From JABMRP01 sp964444795 (GTDB taxonomy: Bacteria > Planctomycetota > Planctomycetia > Pirellulales > Thermoguttaceae): 31,180 nucleotides of DNA. Where the stretch lies: NCBI GenBank assembly GCA_964444795.1, contig CAYUIQ010000083.1, positions 1 through 31,180 of the forward strand, written 5' to 3'. Shown piece by piece: positions 23,146-31,180 of this stretch (the first letter of the stretch is position 1; the number at the start of each line of letters is the position of its first letter). Position numbers and translations under genes: made by a program. Under the pieces are notes generated by a model. That model was given only the letters and a program-made list of their open reading frames with translations. It had not been told where the DNA came from and did no database searches.

Positions 23146-24633
23146 CTATTCAATGGTTTCCGTCGTGCCGGCATTCCGTTCCGCCGCCTTCTTTTCGGCT
23201 TCGCGTTCCCTCTTGCGCTGTAGGCGAGTTTTCCGTCGCGCTTTCTCACGGTCCGTGAGTTCCTCGTTCGTCGCCTCGGCCTCCCAAAGCTTGCTGCCAC
23301 CCGTAATCGGATCGCCCATCTGCTCGATCCAGGCGTCAAAGGCGCCGCTGAGCGTCTTCACCGTTTCAGGTTTTTCGTTGGCGAGGTTCGTCGTCTCCGA
23401 AGGATCTTCGCCGAGATGGAACAGCTCCATTGTACCCCTCACCGCTCGCAGCTTCCAGTCGCCTCGACGCACGGCCCATTCGCCGTCACCACCTTTGCTC
23501 CAGTATAACGTGTCGTGATGCGTCTTCGATTGACCGTTCAAGAGCGGCAACAGACTCTTGCCGTCCAGCGGGGGCTCCGCGGGCGGCTCGACACCGATCG
23601 CATCCAGAGCCGTCGGCAGGATGTCCAGCGAGATGACGGGCGTGTCGATCGTTCGCTTTCCGGAAATCCTTGCCGGCCAACTGACTATCAGCGGTGTCCG
23701 GATACCGCCTTCCTCCAAACTGCCTTTGAAACCGCGTAACGGCGTATTGTCGGCACTCATCGCCTTCGAGCCACCGTTGTCGGTCAGAAAGAACAGAATC
23801 GTGTTGTCGAACAGACCCTCCTTCTTCAACTTGCCGACGACCTGGCCGACGCCCTCATCCAGATGTCTCAGCATAGCCATCAGGATCACCCGCTCGTTGC
23901 TGATATCGGGAAAGCGTTTGCGATACTCGTCGATGTCGGCTTGCGGCGCCTCGGCGGGAGCATGCACCGCGTTGTAGGCGAGGTACAGAAAAAACGGTTG
24001 CTGCTTGTTTCGATCGATAAACGCGACCGCTTCCTCGCTCAGCCGATTCGTCAAGTAGCCCTCGTCATTGATCCGCTTCTTGTTGCGGTAGATGGGGTGC
24101 GAGAACTTCCCTTCGCTGTCGCTGCGCAAATCGAAATAGCTGTGACCGCCGCGCCCCATGAATTTATAGCACTCATCGAAGCCGCGGCTCATCGCGTGCC
24201 ACTTCAGCTCGGGGTAATCCTCGTCCAGACCAAGGTGCCACTTGCCGATCGCGGTGGAAACGTACTGCTTCGGCAGCAGCGATGGAAAGATCGGCAAGGT
24301 CGGATCAAAGCCGCGCCCGCCGTCGCCCGCCGAGTAGACGCCGACGCGCTGTTGATAACGCCCCAACATCAACCCGGCACGCGTCGGCGAGCAGACATGG
24401 CCGCTGGTGTAGGCCTGCGAAAAGACGACACCGTCGGCGGCCAATGCATCCATATTGGGTGTCGACACTTCTCTCGGGTGACGCGGATTCAGACTGATGT
24501 CGGCGTATCCCTGGTCGTCCGTCAGAATGACGACGATGTTGGGCTGCGTGGCGGTTGCGGTCTGCATGAAATCCGGCAAGAAAAGACTCGTGATCAGTAG
24601 CAGGCAGACCAAAGCAAGAGATGTCGTTCTCAT
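23146..24633 (-). CDS. Secreted S1-family sulfatase with charged C-terminal tail
   Basis: A 495-residue exported sulfatase. A signal peptide (MRTTSLALVC onward) is followed by VVILTDDQGYADISLNP. The nucleophile motif is C81-S-P-T-R85 in GHVCSPTRAGLMLGRYQQR. AIGKWHLG, YLAYNAVHAPAEAP and FFLTDNGGSKAM follow. All canonical catalytic elements are present. The C-terminus ends in about 40 residues rich in Arg, Lys and Glu (DREKARRKTRLQRKREREAE), predicted to be a single charged helix. That is unusual for a sulfatase and may bind polyanions or a partner. Codons remain in frame up to 24864, but the ATG at 24633 has AGGAAAC upstream and starts the signal peptide. Gap to the upstream sulfatase is 237 bp. 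Confidence 0.94.
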   Translation of the reverse strand: MRTTSLALVCLLLITSLFLPDFMQTATATQPNIVVILTDDQGYADISLNPRHPREVSTPNMDALAADGVVFSQAYTSGHVCSPTRAGLMLGRYQQRVGVYSAGDGGRGFDPTLPIFPSLLPKQYVSTAIGKWHLGLDEDYPELKWHAMSRGFDECYKFMGRGGHSYFDLRSDSEGKFSHPIYRNKKRINDEGYLTNRLSEEAVAFIDRNKQQPFFLYLAYNAVHAPAEAPQADIDEYRKRFPDISNERVILMAMLRHLDEGVGQVVGKLKKEGLFDNTILFFLTDNGGSKAMSADNTPLRGFKGSLEEGGIRTPLIVSWPARISGKRTIDTPVISLDILPTALDAIGVEPPAEPPLDGKSLLPLLNGQSKTHHDTLYWSKGGDGEWAVRRGDWKLRAVRGTMELFHLGEDPSETTNLANEKPETVKTLSGAFDAWIEQMGDPITGGSKLWEAEATNEELTDREKARRKTRLQRKREREAEKKAAERNAGTTETIE

Positions 24634-24676
24634 GGGTTCTGTTTCCTGTTCCCGCGATGGGACTTGCGAGGTTTGG

Positions 24677-24708
24677 CCTTCCCCAGGGATCGCCTTCCCC
24701 AGGGATCG
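24677..24708. repeat. 16-bp perfect tandem duplication
   Basis: The 16-base unit CCTTCCCCAGGGATCG occurs twice back to back (24677-24692, 24693-24708) in the leader upstream of the sulfatase start at 24633. It looks like a recent slippage duplication. No regulatory role is evident. Confidence 0.8.
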
Positions 24709-24870
24709 TGGACGCCCGGAAAGGGGTCGGGCGGCGAGGGCCTGAATTCGCGTCAGGTTCCATGGAACTTCCAAACCTCCCACGGAAGAGGCCTCGTAGT
24801 CGCCGCCGCGAGGAAATAGTTGATCGCTCATACGCACGACCACGGGATCTTGTTCACTGGACACTTCCCC

Positions 24871-26340
24871 CTACAGTTTCGGCGGCTGCCAGTCGAGGAT
24901 ACCGTCGGCGGCCTTCTGTTCGTTGTACCAGACGTGGAACGGTCGCGTCTTGGACATCGGGGCCGTTTCATTGACCATCATCGGCACGGTTCCGGCCCAC
25001 CACCGGTCGTAGGCCTTGCGCATCGCGGCGACGACTTCCGGGTGCTGGTCGATCACATTGGTCGTCTGGCCCGGGTCCGCAATCATGTCGTACAGCGCGC
25101 GGTTGTCGACGAAACGAAAGCGGTCGTTGCGGACGGCACAGCCTTTGAGCTTGAAGCGATTCGGATCCGCGCCGGTTGCCCATCGCCCTTTATGGGTGAA
25201 CAGGTAACGGTCCTTAAATTCTCCGCGACTCTTCTCGTCAAGCAACGGCAGCAGGCTTCGCCCTTCGACTTGCGCGGCCGGAACCTTGGCACCGGCAATG
25301 GCTGCCAGTGTCGGCAGCAGATCGATATGGGCCGAGACCACGTCGACGTCGCGCCCCGGGCGAAAATGTCCGTCCCAGCGCACCAGGAACGGCACCCGCA
25401 CACCCCCCTCGTCGGCGCTGCCCTTCTGGCCCTTCATGCCCGCATTGTAGGCCTCCATCGGAGTCCCGTCGGCCATCTTGCCAAGTGAACCACGGCCGGA
25501 ACCGTTGCCGGTCATGCCGTTGTCGGACATGAAAATCACGATCGTATTCTTGTAGAGATCCCACTCATCGAGTTTCGCGGCCAGACGGCCCATGTTCTCG
25601 TCGATGTTCTCGATCATCCCGTAGAAGCCGGCGGTCGTGTCATTGAAGCCCCGCTGCTTGAAACGTTCGCGGTTCTTCGGTGGCGCAATAAACGGACCAT
25701 GCGGGGCGTTAGTGACAATGTAGGCGAAAAACGGCGCGTCCTTGTCCTTCATCTGTTGGATCCAGCCAAGGGCCGCGGTGAAGAAGATATCGGTGCAAAA
25801 GCCCTCGGTCTTAACAAACGTTCCGTTGTGGCGGATCGTTGGGTCGAAGTATCGGTTGCCGGGCACGTCGGCACAACTGCAGGCGTAGGCCTGGCCGATA
25901 CCGCCGGCGCCGTGGATGAAGGCCTCGTCGAAGCCTCGCTGGTGCGGCTGATACGGCTCTTCATCGCCCAAATGCCACTTGCCGAAGATCCCCGAGCAGT
26001 AGCCGGCCGTCGCGAGTACCTGTGGCAGGATCGTTGCGTCGAGCGTCATACGCTCCCGTTCGAGGATCGTGTGGGTAATCCCGTTGCGCATCGGGTGCCG
26101 GCCGGTCATCAGCGCGGACCGTGTCGGGGCACAGGTCGGACTGACCAGGAAACGCGTAAATCGGACGCTGTTGTCATACAGCGTGTCCAGGTTCGGAGTC
26201 TGAATCCAGGGGTGACCATGACGCCCGACCGGGCCGTAACCCTGGTCATCGGTCATCACCACAATGATGTTCGGTTTGTCCGCGGCAAACAACGGCAGTG
26301 CCGATGCCGAGAGAACCAGTGCAACAAGAAAGGTTTTCAT
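24871..26340 (-). CDS. Secreted S1-family sulfatase
   Basis: A 489-residue exported sulfatase. The signal peptide MKTFLVALVL ends near LPLFAA. VVMTDDQGYGPVGRHGHP supplies the Asp pair. The nucleophile motif is C70-A-P-T-R74 in SPTCAPTRSALMTGRHP. FGKWHLGDEEPYQPHQRGFDEA and FMSDNGMTGNGSGRG follow. The GPVGRHGHPWIQTPNLD segment and the YACSCADVPGNRYFDP segment are distinctive of one sulfatase subgroup common in planctomycetes. The ATG at 26340 has GGAG six bases upstream, clearly better than an in-frame start at 26352. It is the first minus-strand gene next to a 440-bp divergent region, so it probably has its own promoter there and may also feed the sulfatase at 23146-24633. Confidence 0.95.
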   Translation of the reverse strand: MKTFLVALVLSASALPLFAADKPNIIVVMTDDQGYGPVGRHGHPWIQTPNLDTLYDNSVRFTRFLVSPTCAPTRSALMTGRHPMRNGITHTILERERMTLDATILPQVLATAGYCSGIFGKWHLGDEEPYQPHQRGFDEAFIHGAGGIGQAYACSCADVPGNRYFDPTIRHNGTFVKTEGFCTDIFFTAALGWIQQMKDKDAPFFAYIVTNAPHGPFIAPPKNRERFKQRGFNDTTAGFYGMIENIDENMGRLAAKLDEWDLYKNTIVIFMSDNGMTGNGSGRGSLGKMADGTPMEAYNAGMKGQKGSADEGGVRVPFLVRWDGHFRPGRDVDVVSAHIDLLPTLAAIAGAKVPAAQVEGRSLLPLLDEKSRGEFKDRYLFTHKGRWATGADPNRFKLKGCAVRNDRFRFVDNRALYDMIADPGQTTNVIDQHPEVVAAMRKAYDRWWAGTVPMMVNETAPMSKTRPFHVWYNEQKAADGILDWQPPKL

Positions 26341-26780
26341 CGTGATCTCCACGTTGATTGGAAGATATTTCCGATTCGCCTTGAGCCTAGAAACGATCCC
26401 GACTCGCGATGGTAGTCATTGTAACATCACCGCATCCGCAATCCCATCTGGACGATGCCCGCATTGAAGTATGCCCAGAATACACTCTTGGTCCAAACGC
26501 GGGGCACACGAAACAGCTCAGGTCGATGTGATCGGCACGCGTATGACGATGCGACTTAACCCACGGTTATTCCATGCGTTACGGCTAATCCGGAAACAGC
26601 GGAGAATCTCTTCACCAGCACGAGGCACGCCAAGTGCCGCCACAGCCGCTATGATACTATAATGGCTGAGGAACCGCGGGCGGCCGCGGTAAGAAAAGCG
26701 ATTTCCCGTTCATCGAGCACTTCCCAGCAAGCGTCGGCGCGACGTTGAGTTGGCATGCCCGGCAAATGGAGGAGCAATTC
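26341..26780. other. Divergent promoter region with TATAAT and 5'-leader hairpin
   Basis: This 440-bp gap separates the minus-strand sulfatase from the plus-strand propeller gene, so it should hold promoters for both. On the plus strand a perfect TATAAT lies at 26658-26663, with a poor -35 match. It is followed by a perfect 7-bp stem, ACCGCGG/CCGCGGT (26673-26679 and 26684-26690), in the presumed leader. On the minus strand TACAAT (26418-26423) lies about 80 bases ahead of the sulfatase. No gene is supported in the gap. Confidence 0.4.
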
Positions 26781-29700
26781 ATGCAGACAAAAGAATCCCC
26801 TTGTGTGAAGTCCGTTTCACTGCGGATTGTCTCGCTTCTTGGCGTCCTGTTGGCGATGACGGCCCCGGCCGCCTTGGCTGGCCCGGCGGATGAGGCCGAG
26901 CAGATTGCTACGTTGGCCGGCTTTCACGGCGGCCTGATCATCCACGTCGGCTGCGGGGACGGGAAACTCACCGCGGCGTTGCGGCTGGCGGACAATTGTG
27001 TCGTTCAGGGACTCGATGCCGATGCCGGGTGTGTCGAAACGGCGCGCGCGGCGGTCCGTGCGATGGGACGGTACGGCCCGGTTTCGGTGATCCACTTCAA
27101 CGGGAAAGAACTCCCCTACGTGGACAACCTGGCGTCGTTGGTCGTCTGCGAGGACCCCGGCGCGGTCCCGGCGGGCGAAATCACCCGCGTGCTGCGGCCC
27201 TTCGGCGCCGCGGTGGTCAAGCGGGACGGCCGGTGGACGGTGACCGTCAAGCCCCAATTGCAGGGCACGGACCAGTGGGAACAGCATTATCACGGCGCGG
27301 ACAACAACGCCGTTGCCCAGGACACCGTCGTCGGGCCGCCCCGGCGATATCAGTGGCTAGCCGAGCCCCGGTGGCAGCGATCCCATCTGGCGATGCCGTC
27401 AATCAACAGCATGGTCTCGACCAACGGGCGCTTGTTCACCGTCGAGGACTTGGCCTCCGCCGAGCATCCGGCCCTGCCGGGTAAACAGGCGCTCGTGGCT
27501 CGAGACGCCTACAGCGGGGTCGTCCTCTGGCGCGTGATGTTCTCCGATTGGCATCCCACCTACATTCGCAACAAGGAGATGCCCGTGCAAATCCAGCGGC
27601 GGCTCGTCGCGGTTGGCGATGCTGTCTATTGCACCCCCGGCTACTCGGCGCCAATCACCGTATTCGATGCGGCGACCGGCACCGTTATCAAGAAGCACGC
27701 AAAGACCGCGGGGACCATGGAGTTCGTGCATGATCGGGGCGTTCTGTACGTCGTCACCGGCGACCAGTCCGATATCTCCCCGGCGCTGGCCGAGGACGGA
27801 AACTCCGCGCTGAATACGAGTAGGTTCAGACGCGAGGCGTATGGGCCGATCATCAACGAGTCCATCGATCCCAAGAACGATATCCTGGCCATCGACGCCG
27901 ACTCGGGCAACGAACTCTGGAAGATAACCAAAGCGGACACCAAGGGCTACGAAGGGGCGACGCTTGGCGTCATCGGCGATCACGTGGTCTTCGCAACTTC
28001 CACCGAACTTGTCTGCCTCGACCGGGCAACCGGCAAGACAATCTGGCGTGTACCCGCCCCGATTGTTCTCAAGGGGCCGGCGGGCATCGCGGTCTCGCTC
28101 GTGCTCTCGGATCGCGCTGCCTATCTGGCGGATTCCGCGCGGCTCCGGGCGTTCCGTCTCGCCGATGGCCGGGCGCTCTGGGAGATACCCGCCACGATCA
28201 ATCATCACAAGCCGCCGGATCTGTTTCTGGCCGATGGTCTTGTTTGGACGGCCGCGTATAGTGGCTCGACCGGGCGACCGGCGCCGACATTGGGGCTTAC
28301 CCGCATGGGCGTCGGCGGCTTCGACCCCGAAACGGGGAAGTTGGTCAAGCGGATCGATCAGACGATGCTCGGCCCCATGGGCCATGACCGTTGCTACCGG
28401 AACCGGATCACGACGCGCTATTACATCAACACCGTGACCGGCGGCAGCGATTTCCTCGATCTCAGTTCCTCGGCCGAGTTACCCAATCCCTGGATCCGCA
28501 GCACCTGCGGGATTGGTCCGCTCCCGTCGGGCGGCCTTTACTATGTCGGGCCGCCGTCCTGTGCCTGCTGCAACAGCGTCATGCTCAACGGCTTCAATGC
28601 GATGGCGGCGGAGCCGGGCCTGACGCAATCGGACCAACCGATCGAGGTGGGCACGAAAGCTACGCTCGAGAAAGGGCCCGCCTTCCCCGAACTCGCGAAT
28701 CTGAAAGCAACGACTTCTCCGAACGATTGGCCTGCCTACCGTCATGACAACGCCCGGACGGGAACAACGCGAAGTAGAGTTCCGGCCGCGCTTGGCAAAC
28801 GCTGGGAGACCAAGATTGGCACCCGGGCCAGCGCCCCGGTGATCGCCGCCGGAATGGTGTTCGCGGCGGACGTTGACGGCCACGCCGTCTGCGCTATGAA
28901 CGTGTCGGACGGGAAAATCGTTTGGCGGTTCTCCGCCGGGGGACGCGTCGACTCGCCCCCGACGTTTTACCAGGGCCTGCTGCTTTTCGGCTCCCGAGAC
29001 GGATCGGCCTATTGCCTGCGGGCGTCTGACGGAGTGCTCGTATGGCGGTTCCGACCACTGCGGCAGCGGCTGATCTGCGCCCACGGGCAGCCGGAGTCGG
29101 CGTGGCCGATTTGCGGCAGCATCCTCATTCGGGACGGCCTCGCATACTTCGCCGCCGGGAGAAACTCTTTCACCGACGGCGGCATCTTCCTCTATGCGCT
29201 GGAGCCACGTTCCGGTGAAGTCGTTCATCGCCGGCGCATGTATGGCCCCTATGGCGAAAACGGTTTCCCCATCGAAAACCGGGAGGTCGTCAAGGGCATG
29301 AGCATTGAGGGATTCAAAGGAGACATCTTCATTGCCGACGATCGACTGCTCTACCTGCGACATCAGGCCTTCACTCCCAACCTCTCGCCGGTCAAGCTTC
29401 AGGACGTCAAGCGGCCGCACCTGATCCCCTCGCACGGTTTCCTCGAGGCCATTCCTCAGCATCGTTCGTTCTGGACCATTGATACCATGCTGCATTACGA
29501 CATCCCCACGGGCCAGGGCGGCGTGCATGGCGATATCCTGGTGATCGACGGCTCGCGCTTTTACGAGGTTCGGGGTTACACTCCCGGGCGGACCACTTGG
29601 TTCGATCCTCGGACCAGCGGCTACACGCTCTTCGCGGGAACGTACGGCGCCTCGGCCAAGGCTCCGGCAAAGCGGCCGACGGGAGGTTCCGGCAAGCGAA

Positions 29701-30071
29701 ATGCCACACAGCCCCCCGCCAAGCAGGGCAAGGGTAGGCCGGCGCGAGCCAGGAACCGAGGACCGTCCAATGTGGCCCCCTCGGTGAAACTCTGGAGCAG
29801 TTCCATTCCGCTCACCGGCAAGGCGATCGCGCTGGCCGATGACGTCCTGTTCGTCGCCGGAACCCCGGTCGCGTTCCCGAAGGGCGATCTGGCCAAAGCG
29901 TACGAGGGGCGCATGGGCGGCGTTCTCTGGGCGGGCTCCGCATCCACCGGGGAGAAGCTGGCCCAGTACACGCTCGATGCCCCGCCGGCGTGGGACAGTC
30001 TCGCCGCCGCCCAGGGCCTGCTCTTTCTTTCGCTCGCCGACGGACGCGTCGTGTGCATGGGGCCGCGGTGA
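26781..30071 (+). CDS. Secreted fusion of SAM-methyltransferase-like domain and PQQ-type beta-propeller
   Basis: A 1096-residue exported protein. A signal peptide (1-33) ends TAPAALAG. A class I methyltransferase-like Rossmann domain (about 38-160) follows, with motif I HVGCGDGK (55-62), the acidic GLDADAG loop and EITRVLRPFGAAVVKRDG as the closing motif. From about 190 to the end it is a PQQ/BamB-like beta-propeller with repeated blades (YSGVVLWRV, DSGNELWKI, ATGKTIWRV, SDGKIVWRF, SDGVLVWRF). A cysteine cluster C594-A-C596-C597 sits mid-propeller. A Lys/Arg/Pro/Gly-rich linker (about 955-1000) interrupts the last part. Function unknown; PQQ or haem binding is not shown, and a scaffold or dehydrogenase role is possible. 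The ATG at 26781 follows GGAGG eight bases upstream, and an in-frame start at 26745 is less likely. It lies 58 bp ahead of an acetylesterase, a probable operon partner. Confidence 0.88.
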   Translation: MQTKESPCVKSVSLRIVSLLGVLLAMTAPAALAGPADEAEQIATLAGFHGGLIIHVGCGDGKLTAALRLADNCVVQGLDADAGCVETARAAVRAMGRYGPVSVIHFNGKELPYVDNLASLVVCEDPGAVPAGEITRVLRPFGAAVVKRDGRWTVTVKPQLQGTDQWEQHYHGADNNAVAQDTVVGPPRRYQWLAEPRWQRSHLAMPSINSMVSTNGRLFTVEDLASAEHPALPGKQALVARDAYSGVVLWRVMFSDWHPTYIRNKEMPVQIQRRLVAVGDAVYCTPGYSAPITVFDAATGTVIKKHAKTAGTMEFVHDRGVLYVVTGDQSDISPALAEDGNSALNTSRFRREAYGPIINESIDPKNDILAIDADSGNELWKITKADTKGYEGATLGVIGDHVVFATSTELVCLDRATGKTIWRVPAPIVLKGPAGIAVSLVLSDRAAYLADSARLRAFRLADGRALWEIPATINHHKPPDLFLADGLVWTAAYSGSTGRPAPTLGLTRMGVGGFDPETGKLVKRIDQTMLGPMGHDRCYRNRITTRYYINTVTGGSDFLDLSSSAELPNPWIRSTCGIGPLPSGGLYYVGPPSCACCNSVMLNGFNAMAAEPGLTQSDQPIEVGTKATLEKGPAFPELANLKATTSPNDWPAYRHDNARTGTTRSRVPAALGKRWETKIGTRASAPVIAAGMVFAADVDGHAVCAMNVSDGKIVWRFSAGGRVDSPPTFYQGLLLFGSRDGSAYCLRASDGVLVWRFRPLRQRLICAHGQPESAWPICGSILIRDGLAYFAAGRNSFTDGGIFLYALEPRSGEVVHRRRMYGPYGENGFPIENREVVKGMSIEGFKGDIFIADDRLLYLRHQAFTPNLSPVKLQDVKRPHLIPSHGFLEAIPQHRSFWTIDTMLHYDIPTGQGGVHGDILVIDGSRFYEVRGYTPGRTTWFDPRTSGYTLFAGTYGASAKAPAKRPTGGSGKRNATQPPAKQGKGRPARARNRGPSNVAPSVKLWSSSIPLTGKAIALADDVLFVAGTPVAFPKGDLAKAYEGRMGGVLWAGSASTGEKLAQYTLDAPPAWDSLAAAQGLLFLSLADGRVVCMGPR

Positions 30072-30129
30072 GGCTCCCTAACACGAAAGGCCAGCAGTGC
30101 GCAAGAGTCCATCACGCCACGGAGCAACC

Positions 30130-31149
30130 ATGCGAAAACTTGTCACGGCCCTGTTTGTCTTGTCCGCGTGCGGGACGGCATCGGCCGATGTCCGTTTGCC
30201 GCGATTGTTCAGCAACAACATGATTCTTCAGCAGCAGACCAACAGTGCGATCTGGGGCTGGGCCGATGCCGGCGAAACCGTAACGGTCAAAGCCAGTTGG
30301 GGAGCGACTGCCTCGGTCACAACAGGGGAGGACGGAAGATGGAAACTGTTCCTCCAGACGCCCGGCCACGGTACCGGCCACTCGCTGACGATCAGCGGCA
30401 CGAACACTATCGAAATCGCAAACGTCGCCGTCGGTGAAGTATGGCTCTGCGCCGGGCAGTCCAACATGGGATGGAGACTCGCCAACTGTTTCGGTGGCGA
30501 AGAGGAGGCCGCTTCGGCCGGCGCGCCGGACTTTCGCATCTTCAAAGCGGTCCGCGAACACTGGCATGAGCCGCTTGAAACGGGGCGCGATCGCCTCAGC
30601 CGATGGAAGTCGTGCAACCCGGAATCGGCCGCGGAAACCTCGGCAGTCTCCTACTATTTCGGGAGAAAGCTGCACCAGGAACTGGGCATCCCCGTCGGCA
30701 TCATCCAACTGGCCTATGCGGGAACCCCGATTGAAGGCTGGATGCCGTGGGATGCCCAGAAAGGGAATTCTCGATCCCAGTTTCATAGGAAAGGTCTGGA
30801 CGCAACCGCCGAGCGGCAAACCGGAAATCAGGGCCAAACCAAAGACAAGGCCCTGGCGGCTTTCAGAAAAGAGCTGGCCCAATACAACACGAAGATCGAC
30901 GCGGGCGAAACCATGAAGAACCCGTTTCGGCCACTATCGCCTCCCATCATCACCAAGCCGGCCAACCTGGGACACCAGTATCCCGCTCATATATTCAATG
31001 CCATGATCCACCCGATCCGCCCCTACGGCATCCGTGGTGCCATCTGGTATCAGGGCGAGCGCAACGCCAAGGATGTGCCGCAGGCGGTCGCCTACCGTGA
31101 ACAACTAACCCTTACGCAAGCGAAGAGCGAGAGTCAGTTCAATCGATAG
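30130..31149 (+). CDS. Sialate O-acetylesterase-like protein, 3'-truncated
   Basis: A 339-residue reading frame for a SASA-family acetylesterase. The signal region contains LFVLSACGTASAD, so it is either cleaved after ASA or lipidated at C14. An N-terminal beta domain (LPRLFSNNMILQQ) precedes WLCAGQSNMGW with the nucleophile Ser111. Then come the substrate block LAYAGTPIEGWMPW and GIRGAIWYQGERN. Full-length homologues are around 500 residues. Here resemblance stops after AVAYREQL (about 31107), and an unrelated TLTQAKSESQFNR leads to a stop. The region that should carry the catalytic His is absent, so the product is probably inactive. None of the three frames restores the family sequence. GGAG lies five bases before the ATG at 30130. 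Confidence 0.85.
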   Translation: MRKLVTALFVLSACGTASADVRLPRLFSNNMILQQQTNSAIWGWADAGETVTVKASWGATASVTTGEDGRWKLFLQTPGHGTGHSLTISGTNTIEIANVAVGEVWLCAGQSNMGWRLANCFGGEEEAASAGAPDFRIFKAVREHWHEPLETGRDRLSRWKSCNPESAAETSAVSYYFGRKLHQELGIPVGIIQLAYAGTPIEGWMPWDAQKGNSRSQFHRKGLDATAERQTGNQGQTKDKALAAFRKELAQYNTKIDAGETMKNPFRPLSPPIITKPANLGHQYPAHIFNAMIHPIRPYGIRGAIWYQGERNAKDVPQAVAYREQLTLTQAKSESQFNR

Positions 31150-31180
31150 TTTGAGCAGCGACGGGTGCGCAGGCGAGCGG
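31108..31180. other. Unrelated sequence after an abrupt break in the acetylesterase gene
   Basis: From about 31108 to the window end the sequence no longer reads as acetylesterase in any frame. It may be the edge of an insertion element, a rearrangement join, or an assembly artefact near a contig end. Only 73 bases are visible, so terminal repeats or a transposase cannot be checked. Confidence 0.4.

Noticed and set aside
24634..24864. Extended start of the sulfatase at 24633
   Set aside because: The extra 77 residues precede the signal peptide, and the ATG at 24633 has a good ribosome binding site. The extension would bury the export signal.
1..31180. tRNA, rRNA and CRISPR arrays
   Set aside because: No conserved rRNA segment, cloverleaf with TTC-type arm, or regularly spaced repeat was found by eye on either strand.

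Overview
The window looks like part of a Planctomycetota chromosome, or possibly a related PVC bacterium such as Kiritimatiellota or Verrucomicrobiota. The evidence is a moderately high G+C content, seven secreted S1-family sulfatases, a large exported PQQ-type beta-propeller, a DUF5060 glycoside-hydrolase-like protein, a DUF5989 micro-protein and an SGNH hydrolase with an internal TPR-like segment. No rRNA, tRNA, CRISPR array, phage gene or intact transposase was seen. Taxonomy is inferred from gene content only.

Almost everything up to 26.3 kb is read from the minus strand, so transcription runs from high to low coordinates. Region A (1-8438) holds a sialate-O-acetylesterase-like gene followed closely by three sulfatases, the last cut by the window edge, with two further sulfatases upstream. 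Region B (8676-13209) holds an aldo/keto reductase, a DUF5060 protein and a TlpA-like thioredoxin lipoprotein with a TPR-like tail. Region C (13547-20609) is a compact operon-like block: ECF sigma factor, zinc-finger anti-sigma factor, CnrX/ZraP-type periplasmic sensor, exported SAM methyltransferase, membrane-fusion protein, ABC ATPase and two MacB-type permeases. A hairpin with a T-tract lies between sigma and anti-sigma, and a REP-like palindrome lies between the fusion-protein and ATPase genes. Region D (21139-26340) holds DUF5989 tail-to-tail with an SGNH hydrolase, then two more sulfatases and a short sulfatase relic. Region E (26781-31180), on the plus strand, holds a secreted methyltransferase-like/PQQ-propeller fusion and a second acetylesterase that loses its C-terminus near the window end.

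The sulfatases, two acetylesterases, the DUF5060 protein and the reductase suggest stripping of sulfate and acyl groups from a complex polysaccharide, followed by glycan cleavage and sugar reduction. No formylglycine-generating enzyme, anSME maturase or glycan transporter lies in the window. Region C reads as a separate envelope-stress or metal-stress module: a sigma/anti-sigma/sensor triad like CnrH-CnrY-CnrX, here in front of a tripartite ABC exporter and an exported methyltransferase.

The observations most worth following are the Region C operon, the methyltransferase-propeller fusion, a sulfatase whose active-site motif is CHVSR instead of CxPxR, and a probable frameshift that cuts a coiled-coil tail off the DUF5060 protein.
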